In this document: in pieces, positions 8,792 to 17,500 of the stretch
Layout: the number at the start of each line of letters is the position of its first letter
Position numbering within the stretch: position 1 is the first letter of the stretch
Program-made: the position numbers and the translations under genes
The notes under the pieces: model-generated
What the model was told of the DNA's origin: nothing
The model's database searches: none
What the model saw: the letters and a program-made list of their open reading frames with translations, nothing else
From: Ascidiaceihabitans sp034111945
GTDB taxonomy: Bacteria > Pseudomonadota > Alphaproteobacteria > Rhodobacterales > Rhodobacteraceae
Direction: 5' to 3'
Length of the DNA stretch: 64,000 nt
Assembly (NCBI GenBank): GCA_047626725.1
Contig: JBLHSG010000008.1
Location: 62,001-126,000, forward strand

Positions 8792-10810
8792 GTGGCTCTT
8801 GGCCCCGAAATATCATCCGCCGATCCTGAAAAGGGTCGGCGTTTGTATGTCTACAATGGCGGTTTTATCACCCAATCACGGGTGCGGCGCATTTTGGGAC
8901 TTTCCGGTTATCGGGTTTCATTGGGTTTACCGAAAAAAGGTGACTCTGTAGGCGTCTGGGGCATGAGCCCGACAGCCCATCGTGGCGAAAAAATTTCTGC
9001 AAAACACAACGCACCCATCGTGCGGGTCGAAGACGCATTTTGGCGTTCGCTACACCCCGGACGCGCTGCAAAATCCCAACCCTTGGGATTGATGATCGAC
9101 ACATCCGGCATACACTTTGATCCGTCAAAACCATCAGATCTAGAAAAAATCCTAGCCTTTGAGCCGCTTGATAATACCGCCCTATTGAACCGCGCACGTG
9201 GATTAATTGCACGCATGCAAGAGGCGCATCTGACCAAATATTCCGCCATAGACACGACAGCCGCAGCCCCTGCCCCGGGGTATGTTCTGGTGATTGATCA
9301 GACCTTTGGCGATGCATCTGTGCGGGCAAGTGGGGCGGATCGAAACCGGTTTTTGGAAATGCTTTTTGTCGCCCAAGATGAAAACCCCGGTGCACGCATT
9401 TTAATCAAGACCCATCCTGAAACAGCCCAAGGGCTGCGACAGGGCTATTTCAGCGCCGCGGATCAAAATGGGCAGATTGATTTTTGCACCACCGCCATCA
9501 GTCCTTGGGTGCTGTTTGAAGGGGCGATCCGCGTATACACCGTGTCCTCGCAAATGGGTTTTGAAGCGATTTTTGCAGGCCATCGCCCACGGCTATTTGG
9601 CCAGCCGTTTTATGCTGGATGGGGCCTAACGGAGGATGAATTTCCAGTTCAACGCCGTCAACGCACCCTGACACGCGCGCAATTGTTTGCAGGCGCAATG
9701 ATGCTTTATCCAAAATGGTACGACGTTCACGAAGATCGATTGGCCACCGCCGAAGAGGCCGCCGAAGCGCTCATTGCGCAGACCCGCAGTTGGCGCGCAG
9801 ATCATCAAGGTTGGGTTGCCAGTGGCATGAGGTTGTGGAAACGCGCGCCTTTGCAAAAGGTGTTCGGACAACATAAGCGTATGATTTTTCAAGATGATCC
9901 AGCAAAGGCGCGACTGACAAAACGCCCTTGGATGGTCTGGGCAGGCAAGGCAGACGTTGGTCACCATGACGCCGTGCGGGTCGAAGACGGGTTTATTCGA
10001 TCACGCGGGTTGGGTGCAGAATTGGTGCCACCGCTGTCGTTGGTCACCGATGATTTGGGGATATATTATGATCCTGCGCGCCCCTCGCGATTGGAACATT
10101 TGATTGCCAATCGTGCGAATTTGCGTCCCGATCAAAACCTGCGCGCTGAAACTTTGATCCGGTCCCTCACCACACAAGGGATCAGCAAATACAATCTTGG
10201 TGGCGATACGCTTTCTTTGCCTGAAGGACCGCGCGTACTGGTCGTCGGCCAAGTCGAAGATGACGCCTCAATTCGCTGTGGGGCTGGCGATATTTCAACA
10301 AATCTTGATCTGTTAAAAGCCGCGCGCGCCGCACGTCCCGATGCGATTTTGATCTACAAACCACATCCCGATGTTGAGGCAGGATTGCGAACAGGTGCGT
10401 TTGACGCCACCGAATTGGCCGATGTTGTCGCAACGCAGGCCGACATTTCTGCACTGCTGTCCGAGGTTCAGGAATTGTGGACAATGACATCCCTTACCGG
10501 GTTCGAAGCCTTGCTGCGTGGCATAAAAGTTATCACAACTGGCGCGCCGTTTTACGCAGGTTGGGGTCTGACAACTGATCTGGGCGATGTGCCGCCACGC
10601 CGCCGCGCAGAACCAACCATTGCCGGTTTGGTTCATGCGACCTTGATCGATTATCCACGGTACTTTGACCCTAAAACCGGTCTGGCCTGCACAGTTGAAG
10701 TCGCTGTTAAGCGGCTAAGCACTGGTGATATTCCGCATCCCACAGCCCTTAACCGTTTGATTTCAAAGGCTCAGGGCGCGTTTGTATCTTACGCGCATAT
10801 CTGGCGTTAG
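8792..10810 (+). CDS. Capsule polysaccharide biosynthesis protein, two-module KpsC-like
   Basis: A 672-residue protein made of two homologous modules, about residues 15-330 and 355-660, as in KpsC, the dual beta-Kdo transferase that builds the poly-Kdo linker of capsule lipid anchors. Repeated landmarks show the duplication: RVEDAFWRS and RVEDGFIRSRGLG, LIKTHPE and IYKPHPDVEAG, PFYAGWGLTEDE and PFYAGWGLTTD. The start is GTG 8792, six bases after the lipoprotein stop. Its stop overlaps that of ribD on the other strand by four bases. Acts in the cytosol, probably with the KpsS-like protein on the same acceptor. Confidence 0.9.
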   Translation: MALGPEISSADPEKGRRLYVYNGGFITQSRVRRILGLSGYRVSLGLPKKGDSVGVWGMSPTAHRGEKISAKHNAPIVRVEDAFWRSLHPGRAAKSQPLGLMIDTSGIHFDPSKPSDLEKILAFEPLDNTALLNRARGLIARMQEAHLTKYSAIDTTAAAPAPGYVLVIDQTFGDASVRASGADRNRFLEMLFVAQDENPGARILIKTHPETAQGLRQGYFSAADQNGQIDFCTTAISPWVLFEGAIRVYTVSSQMGFEAIFAGHRPRLFGQPFYAGWGLTEDEFPVQRRQRTLTRAQLFAGAMMLYPKWYDVHEDRLATAEEAAEALIAQTRSWRADHQGWVASGMRLWKRAPLQKVFGQHKRMIFQDDPAKARLTKRPWMVWAGKADVGHHDAVRVEDGFIRSRGLGAELVPPLSLVTDDLGIYYDPARPSRLEHLIANRANLRPDQNLRAETLIRSLTTQGISKYNLGGDTLSLPEGPRVLVVGQVEDDASIRCGAGDISTNLDLLKAARAARPDAILIYKPHPDVEAGLRTGAFDATELADVVATQADISALLSEVQELWTMTSLTGFEALLRGIKVITTGAPFYAGWGLTTDLGDVPPRRRAEPTIAGLVHATLIDYPRYFDPKTGLACTVEVAVKRLSTGDIPHPTALNRLISKAQGAFVSYAHIWR

Positions 10811-11913
10811 GTTTCTGAACCGCGCGTCCAGACACACATCACGTCTGGTCCGATGGCGCGGGTGGATTTCAAAACGAACCGCTGCGCCTCGTGTAGTTTT
10901 GCAAGCCCAAGTGCGCCAACGCTTGGCAATCCTTCGGCCCCAATTGTCAGGCCAGCGGTGAACCCGATCAGTTGATCGACAAGGTCGGCTTCGATCAGGG
11001 AAGCGGCCAGCGCACTACCACCCTCGCAGAAAATCCGCGTCAGACCGTGTGCGCCCAGTTTTGCCAGAATATCGTCAGGATCCAGATGCGTTCCGCGCGC
11101 GCGGCATTCCAACATCGTCGCGCCCAGATCTGTCCAAGTACGCACCAACATCGCATCTGCATCCGCGCCGTGGCACAAAATTAGGGGGATTTCTTTGGCC
11201 GTGCGCGCCAATTGCCCCATCAAAGGCAGATCAAGGCGGCGCGAAATCACCACACGCGTCGGCTGATGTGCAATACCTAAATCGCGCACCGTCAGCGACG
11301 GATCATCGTGGCGCGCCGTACCACCGCCGACCATAACCGCGTCATGGCGCGCGCGCATCGCATGCACTTCGCGGCGTGCTTTTGGCCCCGTAATCCATTG
11401 GCTTTCGCCAGTGCCTGTCGCGATGCGGCCATCAAAACTAGCCGCAATTTTCAGCGTGACCATAGGTCGCCCCATCACAATGCGACGTAAAAAACCATCG
11501 TGATCCTGAAACGCTTGATCACCTAGAACACCTGTTTCGACCGTAATTCCAGCGTCACGCAGCATCTGCGCGCCGAGGCCGTTAACACGTGGATCGCTGT
11601 CAGAAATCGCAATGACAACGCGGCCCACACCTGCGTCAATCAAGGCCTGCGCACAGGGTGGGGTTTGTCCGTGATGCGCGCAAGGTTCTAGCGTGACGTA
11701 AACATCAGCGCCGCGTGCCGCGTTCCCTGCTTGAGCCAATGCCATAGGTTCCGCGTGCGGTCGCCCGCCTGCTTGGGTCCAGCCGCGCCCGACAATGCGC
11801 CCGTCTGAAACGATAACACAGCCCACAGCCGGGTTTGGCCATGTGCGTCCCATCGTGCGCCGCCCTAATGAAAGGGCCAGCGCCATGTAGCGGGTGTCAG
11901 CGTTTACGCTCAC
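10807..11913 (-). CDS. ribD: Bifunctional riboflavin biosynthesis deaminase/reductase
   Basis: RibD deaminates and then reduces the first pyrimidine intermediate of riboflavin synthesis. The N-terminal cytidine-deaminase-like domain (1-145) keeps the zinc site: H53 and E55 in RPHAEPM, C78 and C87 in PCAHHGQTPPC. The NADPH-dependent reductase domain (from about 148) starts GRPMVTLKIAASFDGRIATG and contains FCEGGSALAASLIEADLVDQ. Length (368) is typical. Its ATG overlaps the nrdR stop as ATGA, so nrdR-ribD is one transcription unit, a common alphaproteobacterial pairing. Confidence 0.95.
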   Translation of the reverse strand: MSVNADTRYMALALSLGRRTMGRTWPNPAVGCVIVSDGRIVGRGWTQAGGRPHAEPMALAQAGNAARGADVYVTLEPCAHHGQTPPCAQALIDAGVGRVVIAISDSDPRVNGLGAQMLRDAGITVETGVLGDQAFQDHDGFLRRIVMGRPMVTLKIAASFDGRIATGTGESQWITGPKARREVHAMRARHDAVMVGGGTARHDDPSLTVRDLGIAHQPTRVVISRRLDLPLMGQLARTAKEIPLILCHGADADAMLVRTWTDLGATMLECRARGTHLDPDDILAKLGAHGLTRIFCEGGSALAASLIEADLVDQLIGFTAGLTIGAEGLPSVGALGLAKLHEAQRFVLKSTRAIGPDVMCVWTRGSET

Positions 11914-12380
11914 TCGTCCGGGGATGGTTCTGGTGGACGAAGCTCTTGAACGAACTTGTCGAAATCATCCGCCTGCTGAAAGTTTTTATACACGGAGGCA
12001 AAGCGCACGTAGGCAACTGTGTCGATCCGGTTCAACGCTTCCATCACGATCTCGCCGATCTGTTTGGAGCCGATGTCCGTTTCACCCATGCTTTCCAAAC
12101 GTCGCACAATGCCAGAAATCATCTGATCAATCCGTTCCGGATCAATCGGGCGTTTCTGCATAGAGATACGAATGGAACGTTCCAGCTTGTCGCGATCAAA
12201 GTCTTCGCGTTTGCCGTTGGTTTTAATCACCACAAGGTCGCGCAATTGCACACGTTCATAGGTCGTAAACCTACCCCCGCATGCAGGGCAAAACCGACGA
12301 CGTCGGATCGAAACATGATCCTCTGCCGGACGGCTGTCTTTTACTTGAGTGTCGATATTTCCGCAAAATGGGCAGCGCAT
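11910..12380 (-). CDS. nrdR: Ribonucleotide reductase transcriptional repressor NrdR
   Basis: NrdR senses ATP/dATP and represses ribonucleotide reductase genes. The 156-residue protein has the N-terminal zinc ribbon (C3, C6, C31, C34; MRCPFCGN and CPACGGRFTTYER) and an ATP-cone from about residue 48 (VVIKTNGKREDFDRDKLERSI). It is upstream of and overlapping with ribD. The leader (12381-12514) contains a GTGGGG/CCCCAC hairpin; I see no convincing NrdR box pair in it. Confidence 0.95.
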   Translation of the reverse strand: MRCPFCGNIDTQVKDSRPAEDHVSIRRRRFCPACGGRFTTYERVQLRDLVVIKTNGKREDFDRDKLERSIRISMQKRPIDPERIDQMISGIVRRLESMGETDIGSKQIGEIVMEALNRIDTVAYVRFASVYKNFQQADDFDKFVQELRPPEPSPDE

Positions 12381-12415
12381 AGGCCGGTCCCCTTTTTTAA
12401 CTGTCCTGCCTGATT

Positions 12416-12433
12416 GTGGGGTTAAAGCCCCAC
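12416..12433. repeat. Short GC-rich hairpin in the nrdR leader
   Basis: GTGGGG (12416-12421) and CCCCAC (12428-12433) form a perfect 6-bp stem with a 6-base loop about 35 bases upstream of nrdR. Directly next to it, TTGTCCACA (12434-12442) differs from the DnaA-box consensus by one base. Function unproven; it may be a leader hairpin or an operator. Confidence 0.35.
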
Positions 12434-12483
12434 TTGTCCACAGTTATAGGCGAACCGCTAGAGTTTGGGTAGAGGGGAAATTT

Positions 12484-12510
12484 AACCGCAAAATAAGCCC
12501 TTAGGCGGTT
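12484..12510 (-). terminator. Candidate terminator after yjbQ
   Basis: On the minus strand AACCGC pairs with GCGGTT across a 15-base loop, followed by AAATTT, five bases after the yjbQ stop. The stem is only six pairs and the T-run is poor, so it is a weak candidate. Confidence 0.35.
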
Positions 12511-12514
12511 GCCG

Positions 12515-12949
12515 TTAATCGGACAGGTGCGCGGCGCTGAAATATCCGGCGACATCGCGTGTATGGGCTGCGTCGCGATGTTCGAAAATGTAAATTCCCT
12601 GCCATGTGCCCAAACGCAGTTGCCCCTGCACCACCGGAATTTGCAAACTGACCGGCATCATCGCCGCCTTTATGTGTGCGGGCATGTCATCAGGCCCTTC
12701 GTATGTGTGCTGCAAATAGGACATCGACGGGTCTGTGCTGCGCGGAACAAGCCGCTGGAAAAACGCCTGTAGATCGGTTTGCACCTCTGGATCAGCGTTT
12801 TCCTGAATCAAAAGCGACGCAGACGTGTGTTGGACCATCAGCGTTAGCAATCCGTCACCGCGTCCGTCGATCCACCCCCGAACATGCGGGGTGAATTCAT
12901 ACAGGCCAGCGCCGCGAGTCGATATTTGGAATGTCGTGTGCATAGACAT
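12515..12949 (-). CDS. YjbQ family protein
   Basis: A 144-residue protein (start at ATG 12949; a second ATG lies two codons later and would give the usual family length of about 140). The conserved UPF0047/YjbQ core is present: LTLMVQHTSASLLIQENADPEV in the middle and DDMPAHIKAAMM, then a GQLRLGTWQGIYIFEHRD motif near the C-terminus. Family members have weak thiamin-phosphate synthase activity in vitro; the physiological role is unclear. It lies downstream of the small secreted protein at 12983 on the same strand. Confidence 0.88.
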   Translation of the reverse strand: MSMHTTFQISTRGAGLYEFTPHVRGWIDGRGDGLLTLMVQHTSASLLIQENADPEVQTDLQAFFQRLVPRSTDPSMSYLQHTYEGPDDMPAHIKAAMMPVSLQIPVVQGQLRLGTWQGIYIFEHRDAAHTRDVAGYFSAAHLSD

Positions 12950-12982
12950 CAGGCTGCGCGTCGTGGAGACCAAGCGCAAGTG

Positions 12983-13381
12983 TTACTTGGTTGATCGCGT
13001 AAACGCATCGCGACAAAAACTGCGGGCTTTGCGGGATTTCAGCGTCGCGCCCGCCTGTTTGACACTCAACGTCAGCGAGGGCGGCAATTGCGGCAAACCT
13101 GCACTGTTGGTGGTAAACACAACGCCATTGCGACCCGGCGCAGTTTCGGCCGGCCCACGCGGGCTGCGCACATACAGCGGGATCAAATCGGATCGACCTT
13201 GGCGCAATTCATTATAACTGGCAGCGGCGCACCAGAAATCTGCGGCCCCCATGGATTGGGTTTCGACAACTTCAAAATCAGTGGCGTTGATCGTGTTGAT
13301 CGTCAGCCCGCGTTCTTCGCCAATCGTGTCCGAATAGGCAAATGTCGGGGCCAGAAACGCGGCAATAAGCAGATAACGCAT
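12983..13381 (-). CDS. Small secreted WCAA protein, copy 1 of 3
   Basis: A 132-residue protein with a signal peptide (MRYLLIAAFLAPTFAYS). The start at 13381 is set by AGGAGG eight bases upstream. The mature part contains DFWCAAASY, RGPAETAPGR and SFCRD, giving two cysteines about 70 residues apart that could form a disulfide in the periplasm. The same landmarks occur in the next two genes upstream, which makes a tandem paralogue set. I do not recognise a characterised family; function unknown. Confidence 0.75.
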   Translation of the reverse strand: MRYLLIAAFLAPTFAYSDTIGEERGLTINTINATDFEVVETQSMGAADFWCAAASYNELRQGRSDLIPLYVRSPRGPAETAPGRNGVVFTTNSAGLPQLPPSLTLSVKQAGATLKSRKARSFCRDAFTRSTK

Positions 13382-13432
13382 GATAAAATCCTCCTGCGCA
13401 GTGACGTAGCACAAGAGGATCAAAAGTCTTGT

Positions 13433-13831
13433 CTATCGCGAATTTGTGATCCGCGCATCGTAGCAGAATTGATAGGCGTGATCGACGGTCAGGTTCGCGC
13501 CTGACTGACGCAAAGACGACCCGACAATCAACACGCTTTGCGGCGTGATCGCACTTGCATCAAGGTCAAATGTCACGGGATCTGACGTCGAAGTGCGCGG
13601 GCCTGTGACGTACATGCGGGTGGTGCCAGTCGCGCCAAGCACGTCTTGCGCATAGTCTGACGCAGCACACCACGTACCGCGCGCGCCATAACCGCCGCCC
13701 GACGTAATCTGGAATGCGGTGCCAGCAGTAGGCGTCACATTAACGCGATTTTCAGCGCGAAACGTCTGCGCCAAAACCGGGGTTGCAGCCATAGCAGCCA
13801 GCGTCGCGGCGATAAATGAAATACGGATCAT
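13433..13831 (-). CDS. Small secreted WCAA protein, copy 2 of 3
   Basis: A 132-residue protein with a signal peptide ending near ATPVLAQ. AAGGA lies seven bases before the ATG. It is the most divergent of the three paralogues: TWCAASDYA and YQFCYD are kept, but the RGPAET segment reads TGPRTSTSDPV. It is 51 bases upstream of copy 1 and 25 bases downstream of copy 3, so co-transcription is likely. Unknown function; the paralogy is inferred from motif order and spacing, not from a computed alignment. Confidence 0.72.
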   Translation of the reverse strand: MIRISFIAATLAAMAATPVLAQTFRAENRVNVTPTAGTAFQITSGGGYGARGTWCAASDYAQDVLGATGTTRMYVTGPRTSTSDPVTFDLDASAITPQSVLIVGSSLRQSGANLTVDHAYQFCYDARITNSR

Positions 13832-13856
13832 AATGGTGTCCTTTGCGTCATAAAAG

Positions 13857-14261
13857 TTAGGAATCGAAGATGTTGATGTCGTAGTCGCGGCAGAATTGCA
13901 GGGCGTGTTGAACAGGCAGGTTTTCCCCCACGTGTTTGACGGTCACAGACGGTGATGGTGCCACGTTGCCAATCGCTTGGGTCGAGAACGTCACGCCCGT
14001 GCGCCCCGATACGGTTTCGGCGGGCCCTCGCGCTGTCGCGACATAGATGCGCCCACGCTGCACGCCAAGTTGCTGGATCGAATGCAACGCCGCGGCACAC
14101 CACATCGCGCGCGCGCCTTTGCCTCGTCCTTCGATGACTTCGAACTGGGTGGCGGACACTGGGTTCACCACCAACTGGGGGTCAACGTACGACCCATTTG
14201 CAGACAAACCGGTGCCAGCAGTCAGGGCGGTTATCGTGGCGATCGTGGTAAACATGCGCAT
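13857..14261 (-). CDS. Small secreted WCAA protein, copy 3 of 3
   Basis: A 134-residue protein with a hydrophobic N-terminal signal (MRMFTTIATITALTAGTGLS). AAGGAG precedes the ATG. It shares with copy 1 the segments AMWCAAALH, RGPAETVSGRTGV and QFCRDYD in the same order, again with two cysteines about 70 residues apart. First gene of the three-gene array in the direction of transcription; the DUF4166 gene ends 56 bases upstream. No characterised homologue recognised. Confidence 0.74.
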   Translation of the reverse strand: MRMFTTIATITALTAGTGLSANGSYVDPQLVVNPVSATQFEVIEGRGKGARAMWCAAALHSIQQLGVQRGRIYVATARGPAETVSGRTGVTFSTQAIGNVAPSPSVTVKHVGENLPVQHALQFCRDYDINIFDS

Positions 14262-14317
14262 CTGCGGTTCTCCTTTTGCTTAAGTTGTATGTAGGGGGCC
14301 GCACGTTCACATCAAAA

Positions 14318-14866
14318 TCACGAGGTGGTGCGCGGGTCCGGTTCAAGCCATCCTGAATACCGGATCAGCAACCTGTCGCGCCCAAGAAATGCAGCGATAT
14401 CAAAGCAAAAACGCCCCTGATCGTCCTGCCATTCTCGTGAAACACTACGCGGTGAAAAAATCGACGGCAGCACAATGCCAAGCAGCGATGCCTGTTGAAC
14501 CTGCACATTGAGCGTGCCGTTTTCCAATGCCAAAACCAAGGCGCACCTGATCATGCCAAAGCGTTCGATGACTGTCGCGGTGTTCTTGTCATAGCGCAAA
14601 TTTGAGGTCGTCTTGTGACGCCCAAACATACGCAGCCAGCGTTCCCCTTTGGGATGCGGAGTGACGGTTATGGACATCGACGTGTCTGCGCAAGGCGGTG
14701 GAAAGCCACCTAATTTTGTGGCGATAGCAGGTAGGATACCGCGACCATGTTCGACGCTGACACGACCCAGAAACTGGTGCGGCCCATCGCTGCTGTGGAA
14801 CTGTCTGAGCGCCGCTGGCAGGCGGCCAAAGTCCGCACCCAGTGCCATGTGAAACGGTGATTTCAT
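14318..14866 (-). CDS. DUF4166 domain protein
   Basis: A 182-residue protein. I place the start at 14866 (MKSPFHMALGADFGRLP), where ATG overlaps the stop of the DCC gene as ATGA; the longer open frame upstream runs through that gene. The pattern LGADFGRLPAALRQFH, then a VEHGRGI and GGFPPP motif, then GERWLRMFG, corresponds to DUF4166, a domain often found alone or fused to saccharopine-dehydrogenase-like proteins. Function unknown. Coupled translation with a DCC thiol-disulfide family protein suggests a joint role. Confidence 0.75.
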   Translation of the reverse strand: MKSPFHMALGADFGRLPAALRQFHSSDGPHQFLGRVSVEHGRGILPAIATKLGGFPPPCADTSMSITVTPHPKGERWLRMFGRHKTTSNLRYDKNTATVIERFGMIRCALVLALENGTLNVQVQQASLLGIVLPSIFSPRSVSREWQDDQGRFCFDIAAFLGRDRLLIRYSGWLEPDPRTTS

Positions 14867-15309
14867 CGCCCGCCGCCTGTCACAAAACGCGATGTCACAT
14901 CGGGCGTAGGCATCATGCAAGTGTCGGTGCGCCCAAAGAACCGGTAGCGATTGCGCGCGATCAGGTGGTACATCGGGTCTTTGATTATTCTGGGCAGGAC
15001 ACGTGCAAAACCAAGCGCACGCCAAGGCCAACCAAGTGTCCGCATCGCCGCGCAAAACGCATCAAGTCGTTGATAAATCACCCCGTCCACAATCACGAGG
15101 TTGGTTTCAAAATCCGAAAGCGGCAGATCAAGCGCGCCGTACAATGACTGCCCGACAGGTGATTGCGCGGTGGTAAATTTAAAACGACCATCATCGTGTT
15201 TGATCATGAAGCGAAAAAACCCTGAACACAAAACGCATACACCATCAAAAACGATCAAGTCTGTGCCGATTAAATCAGGTGGGATAATATCCGGGATGCG
15301 TGTGTTCAT
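14863..15309 (-). CDS. DCC family (DUF393) thiol-disulfide oxidoreductase-like protein
   Basis: A 148-residue protein whose N-terminal part carries the family signature IVFDGVCVLCSGFFRF (residues about 19-34), giving the D-x-x-C-x-x-C motif that names the DCC family. The remainder (KFTTAQSPVGQ, LGWPWRALGFARVLPR) matches DUF393 spacing. A redox role is suggested for the family from the CxxC but not well established. First gene of a pair with the DUF4166 gene; the intergenic terminator of rpoD lies just upstream. Confidence 0.85.
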   Translation of the reverse strand: MNTRIPDIIPPDLIGTDLIVFDGVCVLCSGFFRFMIKHDDGRFKFTTAQSPVGQSLYGALDLPLSDFETNLVIVDGVIYQRLDAFCAAMRTLGWPWRALGFARVLPRIIKDPMYHLIARNRYRFFGRTDTCMMPTPDVTSRFVTGGGR

Positions 15310-15323
15310 ACGACCGATATATG

Positions 15324-15352
15324 CAAAACGCCGCCCAATGTAAGGGCGGCGT
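15324..15352 (-). terminator. Intrinsic terminator of rpoD
   Basis: ACGCCGCCC (15328-15336) and GGGCGGCGT (15344-15352) form a 9-bp perfect stem with a 7-base loop. Read on the minus strand it is followed by TTTT, about 40 bases after the rpoD stop. Confidence 0.85.
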
Positions 15353-15390
15353 CAGAAGAGTTTCGCAATGTTTACAAAGCCATTGGCGCG

Positions 15391-17367
15391 TTACTGGTCG
15401 AGGAACGACCGCAATTTGCGCGAGCGGCTTGGGTGCTTGAGTTTGCGCAGTGCTTTTGCTTCGATCTGACGAATACGTTCGCGCGTAACACTGAACTGCT
15501 GGCCCACTTCTTCGAGCGTATGATCGGTGTTCATACCGATGCCAAAACGCATCCGCAAAACCCGTTCTTCGCGTGGCGTAAGTGACGCAAGAACCCGTGT
15601 TGTGGTTTCCTTGAGGTTCTCTTGAATGGCGCTGTCCAATGGCAGCACTGCATTCTTGTCCTCAATGAAATCACCCAGCTGGCTGTCTTCTTCGTCGCCA
15701 ATCGGGGTTTCCAGCGAAATAGGTTCTTTCGCGATTTTCATCACTTTGCGAACTTTTTCCAAAGGCATTTGCAGCTTTTCTGCCAATTCCTCGGGTGTGG
15801 GTTCGCGACCGATTTCGTGCAGCATCTGACGACCGGTACGGACCAGTTTGTTGATCGTTTCGATCATGTGCACAGGAATACGAATTGTGCGCGCCTGATC
15901 CGCGATAGACCGCGTGATCGCCTGACGGATCCACCATGTCGCGTAGGTCGAGAATTTGTAACCACGACGGTATTCAAATTTATCGACAGCCTTCATCAGG
16001 CCGATGTTACCTTCTTGGATCAAATCCAGGAATTGCAGGCCACGGTTTGTGTATTTTTTCGCAATCGAAATAACCAAGCGAAGGTTGGCTTCGACCATTT
16101 CTTTTTTCGCTTGGCGGGCTTCTTTTTCACCCTTTTGAACTTGCTGCACGATGCGGCGGAATTCAGGGATATCCAGACCAACGTACTGTCCAACTTGCGC
16201 CATCTCGCCGCGCAATTCTTCGACTTTGTCGGTGGAGCGTTCGATGAACATCTGCCAACCGCGACCAGCCTTTTGACCCATTTCTTCTAGCCAGTTCGGA
16301 TCCAATTCGCGACCGCGGTATTCTTCGACAAATTCCTTGCGGTTAATCCGGGCTTGGTCCGCCAGTTTAACAATCGCGCTGTCGATCTGCATGATGCGAC
16401 GGTTGATGCCGTACAACTGGTCAATCAAGGCTTCGATACGGTTGTTGTGAAGGTGTAATTCGTTCACCAACAAAACAATTTCAGAGCGCAGTTTTTGGTA
16501 TTTCTTTTCGTCTTTATCCGAAAATGACTGATCTTCGTTCAGAGTTGCTGAAATCCGGTTGTCCTGCATTTGGGACAGTTGAACGTAATCATCAGCAATA
16601 ATGTCGAGCGCTTCTAGAACCTGCGGCTTAAGCGCGGCTTCCATCGCGGCCAGCGACATGTTGGCCTGCTCGTCTTCATCATCATCGTCGTCATCCGCGG
16701 TGATCGGGTTGCCGTCTGCATCGACTTCGGGCTTGGCTTCTTCGGTCTCGGCCGTGCCCGGAACCACAGGAACAACGGGTGTGGTTTCTTCTTCCTCACC
16801 CATTTGCGTGCCGAATGTCGCCTCAAGATCGATAACATCGCGCAGCAAAATTTCTTCGGACAAAAGTTCGTCGCGCCAGATTGTGATGGCCTGGAACGTC
16901 AGCGGGCTTTCACAAAGCCCGGCAATCATCGTGTTGCGGCCCGCCTCGATGCGTTTGGCAATCGCGATTTCGCCTTCGCGGCTTAGCAGTTCGACAGACC
17001 CCATTTCGCGCAAATACATGCGGACAGGGTCGTCAGTGCGGTCCAATTTCTCTTGGCCAGTAGAACCAAGGGTCAGGTCACGCGTGCCTTCAGCAGCAAC
17101 CAGATCGGTGGCGCCTTTGGCTTCTTCTTCTTCGTCTTCGTCCTCGATGATGTTGATGCCCATTTCGGACAACATCGACATAACATCTTCAATTTGTTCG
17201 GAACTTACCTGATCGGGGGGCAAAACCGTGTTCAGCTGATCGTAGGTAATGTAGCCTTTTTCACGGGCTTCACCGATCATTTTCTTGACGGCCGCTTGGC
17301 TCATGTCAAGCGAGTGATCGCCATCTGCATCTTCGCGTTTCGCGTCGTCATTATCTTTCGCGGCCAT
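15391..17367 (-). CDS. rpoD: RNA polymerase primary sigma factor RpoD
   Basis: The housekeeping sigma-70, 658 residues. Region 1.1 occupies about 15-90; regions 1.2-2.1 begin near DPVRMYLREMGSVELLSREGE (residue 115), followed by a long non-conserved insert with acidic tracts (DDDDDDEDEQ near 228). Region 2.3-2.4 is YKFSTYATWWIRQAITRSIAD, and region 4.2 is HTLEEVGQQFSVTRERIRQIEAKALRKL at the C-terminus. AGGAG precedes the ATG by seven bases. It follows dnaG, as in the macromolecular synthesis operon, but a 133-base leader with competing hairpins separates them. Confidence 0.97.
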   Translation of the reverse strand: MAAKDNDDAKREDADGDHSLDMSQAAVKKMIGEAREKGYITYDQLNTVLPPDQVSSEQIEDVMSMLSEMGINIIEDEDEEEEAKGATDLVAAEGTRDLTLGSTGQEKLDRTDDPVRMYLREMGSVELLSREGEIAIAKRIEAGRNTMIAGLCESPLTFQAITIWRDELLSEEILLRDVIDLEATFGTQMGEEEETTPVVPVVPGTAETEEAKPEVDADGNPITADDDDDDEDEQANMSLAAMEAALKPQVLEALDIIADDYVQLSQMQDNRISATLNEDQSFSDKDEKKYQKLRSEIVLLVNELHLHNNRIEALIDQLYGINRRIMQIDSAIVKLADQARINRKEFVEEYRGRELDPNWLEEMGQKAGRGWQMFIERSTDKVEELRGEMAQVGQYVGLDIPEFRRIVQQVQKGEKEARQAKKEMVEANLRLVISIAKKYTNRGLQFLDLIQEGNIGLMKAVDKFEYRRGYKFSTYATWWIRQAITRSIADQARTIRIPVHMIETINKLVRTGRQMLHEIGREPTPEELAEKLQMPLEKVRKVMKIAKEPISLETPIGDEEDSQLGDFIEDKNAVLPLDSAIQENLKETTTRVLASLTPREERVLRMRFGIGMNTDHTLEEVGQQFSVTRERIRQIEAKALRKLKHPSRSRKLRSFLDQ

Positions 17368-17395
17368 CGAGTGCTCCTAGTCAGGACTCCAACAG

Positions 17396-17450
17396 TGATT
17401 CGCACAAAAACGAATCAGTTAGAGAATCATTCACGCCTTCGGGTGATTCG
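17396..17450 (-). promoter_or_regulatory. Four-copy TGATTCG/CGAATCA leader element between dnaG and rpoD
   Basis: The heptamer TGATTCG occurs at 17396-17402 and 17444-17450, its complement CGAATCA at 17411-17417 and a six-base match GAATCA at 17424-17429. On the rpoD transcript the order is CGAATCA, TGATTC, TGATTCG, TTTTTGTG, CGAATCA. The third copy can pair with the fourth across TTTTTGTG, or with the first, in which case the T-run would follow the stem as in a terminator. This allows mutually exclusive folds, attenuator-like. Seen directly as repeats; the regulatory reading is inference. Confidence 0.5.
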
Positions 17451-17500
17451 GCCACCCGTTTACCGTCTTTTTCCTAAGAATTCATACTCAAAAGGCACAA

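Noticed and set aside
12434..12442. DnaA box-like TTGTCCACA upstream of nrdR
   Set aside because: Single copy with one mismatch; not enough to claim an origin or DnaA control.
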